NCBI GenBank assembly: GCA_045807225.1
Contig: JBJMHU010000049.1
Coordinates: 1-44,544 of the forward strand
Direction of reading: 5' to 3'
Origin: Fodinibacter sp045807225
GTDB taxonomy: Bacteria > Actinomycetota > Actinomycetes > Actinomycetales > Dermatophilaceae
DNA length: 44,544 nucleotides
This document shows, piece after piece, positions 8,147-15,000 of the stretch. The position numbers and the translations under genes were made by a program. Below the pieces are notes generated by a model. It made no database searches, was not told where the DNA came from, and saw only the letters and a program-made list of their open reading frames with translations. The number at the start of each line of letters is the position of its first letter. The stretch's first letter is position 1.

Positions 8147-9739
8147 TCAGCTGGTGACCGCGTGGCCGTGGTCGTGGGCGAGACCGCCGCCGCCCGAGCT
8201 CCACGACTCCTGCGGCCCGGCCGGCGCCGGCAGCTTCAGCCCGCCGGGCACCGGTGTGCCCGTGACCCCGTTCACGGCCTGCGTCGAGTACGAGTACGCG
8301 AGCACGGCCAGGGCGATGGCGTCGATGTTGACGTCGAGCGCCTCCAGGTTGACGTTGGCGATCGTGTCGCACGCCTGGTGGTAGCAGTGGTCGAACGCGA
8401 CACCGGCCTGGCCGCCCCAGATGGCCTGCTGCTCGGCGTTCTTGAGCACCTCGGCGCCGGTGAAGAGGCCACCGGCCGGGAAGTGGTTGTTGATGAAGGC
8501 CTGGTAGTCGCTGCGGCCGCTGAACTCGGCGTCGTCGTACGGGCGGCCGACCTTGGTGAAGTAGCTCTCGAAGAGGTCCTCGATCGCCACCGACCCGTCG
8601 GGGACGACCACGGGCGCGTCGAAGCCGGACTCGTCGCCGTCGTAGACCATGAAGATGTAGTTCGGCGACGCGACCATGTCGAAGTTGAGGTAGAGCGCGA
8701 TGCGGTCCTTCTCGGCCTGGCTCAGGCCCTTGACGTACTCGGTGGACCCGATGAGCCCGGCCTCCTCGGCGCCCCACCAGGCGAGGCGCACCGTGTTCTG
8801 CGGCTTGTTCTTGGACATGTTCTGCGCAACCTCGAGCAGCGACGCCGAGCCCGAGCCGTTGTCGTTGATCCCCGGGCCCGCCTGCACCGAGTCGAGGTGC
8901 GCGCCGGCCATCACGACGTTGTTGTCGTTGACGCCGGGAAGCTCAGCGATGACGTTCTTCTGCGGCCGCTGTTCCGGGGCCGGCACGAAGATCTTCGCGG
9001 TGGAGCCGGCAGCAGCCAGCGCGACACCCTGCTGGTAGCTGGCGCCGACCACGGGGATGCCGACGACGTTCGGCCCGCCGAGGGTGCCGACGATGAGGTC
9101 CTGACGGTCCGCACCCGCCGTGTCGCCCTGGTTGAAGATGATCACGCCTGCCGCACCGGCGGCTGCGGCGTTGACGGCCTTGTCGACGAAGGGGCAGCCA
9201 CCGCGCTGGATGAGGGCGATGTTTCCGGCGGGGAAGCCGGCGAAGTCGCTCGCCTGGCACCCGCTGGTGCTGGTGTTGCCGACACCGAGCTGCAGGTCGA
9301 CCGGCGTCACGGCGGCGGTCAGGCTCCCCGGCCCGCTGCCCGTGAAGGGGCCGGTGGAGTACGTGGCGTTGACCGGGCTGAGCTGCTGCAGGGTCGACGG
9401 ACCCACGAAGGTGAACGGGAACTCGTCGATGCTGACCTGCCACCCGGCGGCGCGCAGGGTCTTGACGACGTAGTCGACGCTGGCCTCGTAGCCCGGTGTG
9501 CCGGCGGCGCGCGTTCCGCCGTTCGCGTCGGCGATGGCCTGCAGCGCCTGGAGGTGCTCGATGGCACCAGCGGCGCGCACGCACTCGAGTAGGGCCTGGA
9601 CGGTGGTGTTGGTGCGGTTCTCGCAGCCCTTCTGGGCCGGTTCGGCTCGTGCGGCGCTGCCGGGTCCGAACGCGAGTGCGGCTGCTGCTCCCGCGACGAG
9701 AGCGATGGCGCGGATGGCGCGCCGGTGGGTTCGTGGCAT
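8147..9739 (-). CDS. Secreted M28-family zinc aminopeptidase with PA domain
   Basis: 530 residues. The signal peptide is residues 1-~32 (RRAIRAIALVAGAAAALAFGPGSAARA). A PA (protease-associated) insert covers ~140-245. The M28 catalytic core follows with all zinc ligands: His281 and Asp283 region (GAHLDS), Asp293 (NDNGSG), the general base Glu325 with Glu326 (AEEAGL), Asp354 (NFDM) and His454 (CYHQACD). The layout matches Streptomyces-type secreted leucine aminopeptidases with a PA domain. The C-terminal tail is Gly/His-rich (SSGGGGLAHDHGHAV). It is transcribed away from the DUF4349 lipoprotein across a 244-bp spacer holding a palindrome near the start. A terminator follows its stop. Confidence 0.93.
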   Translation of the reverse strand: MPRTHRRAIRAIALVAGAAAALAFGPGSAARAEPAQKGCENRTNTTVQALLECVRAAGAIEHLQALQAIADANGGTRAAGTPGYEASVDYVVKTLRAAGWQVSIDEFPFTFVGPSTLQQLSPVNATYSTGPFTGSGPGSLTAAVTPVDLQLGVGNTSTSGCQASDFAGFPAGNIALIQRGGCPFVDKAVNAAAAGAAGVIIFNQGDTAGADRQDLIVGTLGGPNVVGIPVVGASYQQGVALAAAGSTAKIFVPAPEQRPQKNVIAELPGVNDNNVVMAGAHLDSVQAGPGINDNGSGSASLLEVAQNMSKNKPQNTVRLAWWGAEEAGLIGSTEYVKGLSQAEKDRIALYLNFDMVASPNYIFMVYDGDESGFDAPVVVPDGSVAIEDLFESYFTKVGRPYDDAEFSGRSDYQAFINNHFPAGGLFTGAEVLKNAEQQAIWGGQAGVAFDHCYHQACDTIANVNLEALDVNIDAIALAVLAYSYSTQAVNGVTGTPVPGGLKLPAPAGPQESWSSGGGGLAHDHGHAVTS

Positions 9740-9755
9740 GTGCTGACTCCTGTGT

Positions 9756-9775
9756 CGTTGACGTCCTTGTCAACG
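9756..9775 (-). promoter_or_regulatory. Palindrome in the leader of the M28 peptidase gene
   Basis: CGTTGAC, six bases (GTCCTT), GTCAACG: two perfect 7-bp arms located 16-36 bp before the ATG at 9739. It could be an operator or a leader hairpin. No regulator gene is adjacent, so the binding protein is unknown. Confidence 0.4.
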
Positions 9776-9983
9776 GCGCCGGGGTGGCTCCGTGACCGGA
9801 ACCTAGCGGGCCGAGCGCGTCGGCGCGCGTTGGCGTGGATGGATTGCGCCTCCTTCGCCACACGGATCGCGCAACCGGCACCACATAGCCGGATTCTCGT
9901 GACCTGAACGAGACCCGTTCCCCGGGAACCGGGCCGCCGCCTCGGTCGCCTCAGCGGCAGCATCCACGACGAAGGAGTCCATC

Positions 9984-10985
9984 ATGCGCGTCCCGTTCCG
10001 TCCCACCTCCCGGCTCACCTCCGGGGCGGCCGCTCTCGTGATCGGGGTGGGGCTGGTGGCCTTGTCCGGATGCAGTGCCGGCGCCGGAAGTGATTCCGGC
10101 GCAGCCGACTCGGCCGTCGCGGGCGCGGGCAGCAGCGACAGCTCAGGCGCCGGTGCCGACAGCTCGGTCAAGCAGGAGGGGGCCCGAGTCGTCGGTGCGC
10201 CGAACGGCGCCCCTGGCTCGGCCGCCAAGCCCGCCGATGCCGCGTCCTCGATCACCGCCGTGTCCTACGACCGCAAGCTCGCCCGCCGGGCCGACATCTC
10301 GATCACCGTTGCGGACGTCGACGCGGCCGCGGTCAAGGTGCGGGCGATCGCGGCATCCGCTCAGGGGCTGGTGACCGCCGAGGCGATCTCGAGCGAGCCA
10401 GACGTCGCGGCGGGTGGTGGCTTCAGCACCATCACCATCTCGGTGCCCACCGCCGACCTCGACGCCACCCTCGACCAGCTGGCCAAGCTCGGAAAGGTTC
10501 ACTCCCGCAACGCGAGCACCGACGACGTCACCGCGCAGTACGTCGACACCGAGGCGCGCGTCAAGACGATGCAGGCCAGCGTCGACCGGGTGCGCGCGCT
10601 GATGAGCCAGGCCACCAAGCTCGGGGACGTCGTCGCCCTCGAGGCCGAGCTGTCCCGCCGCCAGGCCGACCTCGAGGCCACCCAGAGCCAGCTCGCCGCT
10701 CTCAAGGACTCGGTGGCCCTGTCGCCCGTGGAGGTGCGGCTGAGCACCGACGAGCAGGTGCTGCAGCAGGCCGACGACAGCACCGGGTTCCTGGCCGGCC
10801 TGGAGGCTGGGTGGGGCGCCTTCACGAGCTCGGTGACGGTGCTGCTCACGGCGCTCGGGGCAGTGCTCCCGTTCGCGGTCATCGCAGCCCTGGTTCTCGT
10901 GCCGCTGGCGGTGTGGCTGCGGCGACGCAGCGCGCGCACGTCGGTGGCCGCGCCGCCCGTGGTGTCTGCCCCGCCGGCCGCCTGA
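9984..10985 (+). CDS. DUF4349 lipoprotein with C-terminal membrane segment
   Basis: 333 residues. The N-terminus is a lipoprotein signal peptide with lipobox LSGC (Cys ~29), followed by a Gly/Ser/Ala-rich linker (30-~85). DUF4349 spans ~95-320: RRADISITVADVDAAA, TITISVPTADLDATLDQLAKLG and the YVDTEARVKTMQASVDRVRALM helix, which with the next segment forms a coiled coil (~185-245). A membrane helix (VTVLLTALGAVLPFAVIAALVLVPLAVWL, ~285-313) is followed by a basic tail. The function of DUF4349 is not established; it is an envelope protein. The start ATG has GAAGGAG five bases upstream. It converges on the hydrolase at 11002. Confidence 0.9.
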   Translation: MRVPFRPTSRLTSGAAALVIGVGLVALSGCSAGAGSDSGAADSAVAGAGSSDSSGAGADSSVKQEGARVVGAPNGAPGSAAKPADAASSITAVSYDRKLARRADISITVADVDAAAVKVRAIAASAQGLVTAEAISSEPDVAAGGGFSTITISVPTADLDATLDQLAKLGKVHSRNASTDDVTAQYVDTEARVKTMQASVDRVRALMSQATKLGDVVALEAELSRRQADLEATQSQLAALKDSVALSPVEVRLSTDEQVLQQADDSTGFLAGLEAGWGAFTSSVTVLLTALGAVLPFAVIAALVLVPLAVWLRRRSARTSVAAPPVVSAPPAA

Positions 10986-11001
10986 GCGGCTCGCGTGGCC
11001 C

Positions 11002-11832
11002 TCAGCCCTGCGCGGTGACCCAGTCGAGGAGGAGTTGGAGGAACTCCTCCGGCTCCTCCATCGACGGCAGGTGCGCTACGTCGGGGCGGTCGACGCGGCG
11101 GACGTCGCGCAGCCCCGCCTCGAGGGTGCCGGTGGCCAGGTGCACGATGTCGAGGTCGTGACCGCCGAGGACCAGCAGCACCGGAGCGGAAAGGTCGCCC
11201 AGCCGCCCGACCGCCGGCGGGTCGAGATGGACCGCATCGAGGTCAGGGTCCGCCCAGGCGGCGTCGATCTCGAACGCGCCGCGCTGCATCGCCCGCACGG
11301 CCGAGACCACCGTGGGGTCGACGTCGGCGAGTGTGCGCCCCTCCCCCACGACCCAGGCGGTGATGTCGGCGTCGACAGCGGCGTCCAGGTCACCGCGCGC
11401 CATCGCGGCGTTCTCCGTGGCCGCGAAGGCGGCGAACGCCGGGGTCCGCTCGGTCAGCAGGCTCCCACCTGGGGGAGCGAGCAGCAGCGAGCGCACCGCA
11501 TTCGGCCGGGTGAGGGCGATCTCGACCGCGACCCCCGCGCCGAGCGAGGAGCCGACGAGATGGCAGGCCGCGATGCCGAGGTGGTCGAGGGTGTCGAGCA
11601 CGTCGGCGACCGGGTCGAGGGAGCCGGTGGGTGCCCGGTCGGAGCCGCCGAAGCCGCGCAGGTCCAGGCGCACCGCGTCGTGCACCAAGGTGAGCGCCGC
11701 CCACTGCGGATCCCACATCCGGCGGTCGGCGATGCCGGCGTGCAGCAGCACGACGGGCGTGCCGGACGGTGGCCCGGCGCGGTCGTAGGCGATGCCGGAC
11801 GGTGTGCGGGACGGCGACTGGGACGAGGACAC
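11002..11832 (-). CDS. Alpha/beta hydrolase
   Basis: 276 residues, cytoplasmic single-domain alpha/beta hydrolase. It has the oxyanion HAG motif (LLHAGIADRRMWDPQ, ~30), a RLDLRGFGGSD strand, the nucleophile elbow GSSLGA (~93-98), a candidate acid in LGGHDLD (~224) and His in DVAHLPSMEEPEEF (~252). The set fits the hydrolase/C-C bond hydrolase/esterase group; the substrate is unknown. The GTG start (11830-11832) has GGGGAG four bases upstream. It is divergent from the peroxidase gene over a 212-bp spacer, and converges on the DUF4349 gene with only 16 bp between. Confidence 0.88.
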   Translation of the reverse strand: MSSSQSPSRTPSGIAYDRAGPPSGTPVVLLHAGIADRRMWDPQWAALTLVHDAVRLDLRGFGGSDRAPTGSLDPVADVLDTLDHLGIAACHLVGSSLGAGVAVEIALTRPNAVRSLLLAPPGGSLLTERTPAFAAFAATENAAMARGDLDAAVDADITAWVVGEGRTLADVDPTVVSAVRAMQRGAFEIDAAWADPDLDAVHLDPPAVGRLGDLSAPVLLVLGGHDLDIVHLATGTLEAGLRDVRRVDRPDVAHLPSMEEPEEFLQLLLDWVTAQG

Positions 11833-11971
11833 TCGACTCCCCGGGGGGTTGGGTCTGGGGCATCCGAGTCAACGCGCCTCGGGTCGGTGGGGCAACCGGT
11901 TATGCGTACCGTGGGCATCGTGGCGCCTCGTGGGTGCCGGTGGGTAGCGCCCCGACTCGACGACTGCAACG

Positions 11972-12034
11972 CACAACTCTCAAGGTTTTCACAAGGCCTG
12001 TCCAGCAGCGTGATGAACTTCACAACTCTTAAGG
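11972..12034 (+). repeat. Two near-identical 14-bp direct repeats upstream of the peroxidase gene
   Basis: CACAACTCTCAAGG (11972-11985) and CACAACTCTTAAGG (12021-12034) differ at one base and start 49 bp apart. The second ends ten bases before the peroxidase ATG. The stretch is clearly less GC-rich than its surroundings. It may bind a regulator of the peroxidase gene. Confidence 0.5.
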
Positions 12035-12045
12035 CAGGTATGTGA
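12013..12045 (+). other. Possible 10-residue leader peptide coupled to the peroxidase gene
   Basis: ATG at 12013 opens a short frame (MNFTTLKAGM) whose TGA (12043-12045) shares one base with the peroxidase ATG (12045). The arrangement would allow translational coupling. No good ribosome binding site precedes it, so it may be chance. Confidence 0.2.
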
Positions 12046-15000
12046 TGAACAGATGGCAGGGGAAGTCGCACCGGGACGCCGCCGCGGGAGCAGCCGAGGT
12101 GGCCGTGCAGAGTCCGGATCGCAGGGGCCGACCACGCTCGTCGTCGCTGTGGTTCCGTCGGGTGGCGGCAGGCGCTGCCTTCGTCATCCCCGTAGCCATG
12201 ATGGCGCCGGTCACCGCGCAGGCAGTCGCTCCTCCGGGCAACGGCTTCGTGGTCACCGCCGGTGACCTGACCTTCATCCTCAAGCAGATCAAGATCGCGG
12301 AGCGGCACTCGGCCACCTTCACCGCGACCAACCCCTGTGGCAGCCTCGTGGGCCCGGCCTCCGACCAGATCCCCGACCGGCTGACCTCCTACGGTCTGCG
12401 CACGGTGGACGGCTCCTGCAACAACCTGTTCCCCGGTCGTGAGACCTTCGCCGCCGCCGACCAGCCGTTCCCGCGCCTGGCCACCGCCAAGTTCCGGGAT
12501 GCCGAGCCGGTGACGGCGTCGTTCCCCGTTGGCCCCCTCGGCCCGACCAGCTACAAGCAGAAGGCGCTCGGGAACGTCGTGATCGACTCCGAGCCTCGGA
12601 CGGTCAGCAACCTCGTCGTCGACCAGACGTCCACCAACCCCGCCGCGGTCGCCGCGGCCGGCAACCCGGTGCGCAGCCAGCAGAACCCGGGCCTGTTCCC
12701 CTGCACCACGGACCCCGACCCCACCGCGATCCCGCCGGTCCAAGGGGTGCCGCTGAACTGCGTGCCCTCGCACAAGACGCTCTTCATCCCGAACGTGACC
12801 ACTGACGTCGGCCTCTCGCCGCCGTACAACTCGATGTTCACCTTCTTCGGCCAGTTCTTCGACCACGGTGTCGACCAGACCGTCAAGAGCGGCGGCACCG
12901 TCTTCGTGCCGCTCAAGGCCGACGACCCGCTGCGGACGGTCGGGCCGGACGGCAAGCCCGGCACCGGTGACGAGGTCCCGGCCAACCAGGCCTTCATGGT
13001 CCTGACCCGCGCGCAGAACCAGCCGGGCCCGGACAAGGTCCTCGGCACCGCTGACGACATCACCGACGCGAACAACACCGACTCGCCCTGGGTCGACCAG
13101 AGCCAGACGTACACCTCGCACTCGTCGCACCAGGTGTTCCTGCGCGAGTACTCCCTCGTGGCCGGCAAGCCGGTCACCACCGGCAAGTTCCTCGGCGGTC
13201 TCCCCGCGGGGCAGACCTACCCCGGTTCACCCGACGGCCAGGACGGCATCTCCACGTGGGCCTCGGTCAAGAAGCAGGCAGCCGAGAAGCTGGGCCTGCG
13301 CCTCACCGACCGCGACGTCACCAACATCCCGATGCTGGCGACCGACCCGTACGGCAACTTCCTTCCCGGTCCGGCCCGCGGCCTGCCGCAGTACGTGACC
13401 GCCACCGGGCTGATCGAGGGGAACATCACGACCCCCGTCGCGGTCCCCGCGAACGTCACCTACTTCGACACACCGTTCCTGACGGACATCGCGCACAACG
13501 CCGACCCGTCCCCGCAGGACATCGACAACAACCCGGCCACACCGCCGGTTGCGCCCATCCCCGACGTGGACACCACCCCCTCGGCCGACTTCGCGAAGCA
13601 GCCGGCGGGCACCTACGACGACGAGATGCTCAACGCGCACTTCTCCTGTGGTGACGGTCGCTGCAACGAGAACATCGCACTGTCCACGATCCACCAGATC
13701 TTCCACTCCGAGCACAACCGCCTGGTGGACGACATCACCACGACCCTCAACGACCCGGCCAACGCCGCCCTGCTGGCAGACTTCAAGGCCTCACACCAGG
13801 TCGACGGCGCCGGCCCCGACGTCAGCTACGGGTTCGGTGGACGCCTCTTCCAGGCAGCCCGCTTCGTCACCGAGATGGAGTACCAGCACCTGGTGTTCGA
13901 GGAGTTCGGCCGCAAGCTGGTCCCGGCGATCCGGCCCTTCCACGTCTACTCCCCCGACATCAACCCGGCCATCGAGGCCGAGTTCGCGCACGCCGTCTAC
14001 CGCTTCGGCCACTCGATGCTCGACGACGACGTGGCACGCAGCGACACCAAGGCCGACGGGTCCACGCTCGACAACAGCCTGCCGCTGCTCACGGCGTTCC
14101 TGAACCCACCGGAGTTCTTCGACAACAAGGTCGACCCGACGCACTCGGTGTACACGCCGAAGGAGGCCGCCGGCGCGATCGTCATGGGCTCCTCCGACCA
14201 GGTCGGCAACGAGCTCGACGAGTTCGTGACCGAGACCCTGCGCAACAACCTGCTCGGTCTGCCGCTCGACCTGCCCACCATCAACATGACCCGCGCTCGT
14301 GACGCCGGCGTGCCGCGGCTCAACGAGTTCCGGCGCTCCGTGTTCGCCACCACCAACGACTCGCAGCTGATCCCGTACACCAGCTGGTCGGACTTCGGTC
14401 AGCACCTCAAGCACCCCGAGTCGCTGATCAACTTCGTGGCGGCATACGGCCAGCACCCGAGCATCACCAGTGCGACGACGCTCAAGGCCAAGCGCGACGC
14501 CGCACGCGCCATCGTGGACCCGCGGCCGGTATCCGCCGGGGTCGACGGAATCCTCGGCACCGCTGACGACATCCCGGCCGACGTCCAGCCGGCCGACGCC
14601 GCGGACTTCATGTTCAGCTCGGGCACGACCTGGGCGAACAAGGCCGACGGGACCACCACGACCGGTGTCGACGACATCGACCTGTGGGTGGGTGGCCTCG
14701 CCGAGGTGACCAACCTGTTCGGCGGACTGCTGGGCTCCACCTTCAACTACGTCTTCCAGACGCAGCTGGAGAAGCTCCAGGACGGCGACCGGTTCTACTA
14801 CCTGGCCCGCACGCCCGGTATGAACCTGCGCACCCAGCTCGAGGGCAACTCGTTCTCCGAGATGATCCAGCGCAACACCGACGGCGCGAACAGCCTCAAG
14901 GCCGACGCGTTCGCCACCGCGGACTGCAAGTTCCAGCTGGCGAAGATCACGCCCTACAGCGGCCTGCCGACCAGCTCGCTGCCCGACCACCCACCGATCA

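Noticed and set aside
6617..9592. A 991-codon plus-strand frame opposite hemY and the M28 peptidase gene
   Set aside because: It spans two unrelated real genes and a terminator on the other strand and has shadow-type composition.
12042..12047. GTG at 12042 as start of the peroxidase gene
   Set aside because: It is only three bases from the AAGGCAGG sequence; the adjacent ATG at 12045 has better spacing.
13701..13724. Apparent loss of a catalytic Arg in the peroxidase EHNRL motif (FHSEHNRL instead of REHNRL)
   Set aside because: The catalytic Arg of animal peroxidases lies in the preceding GDxR motif, which is intact (Arg539), so the Ser is not a defect.
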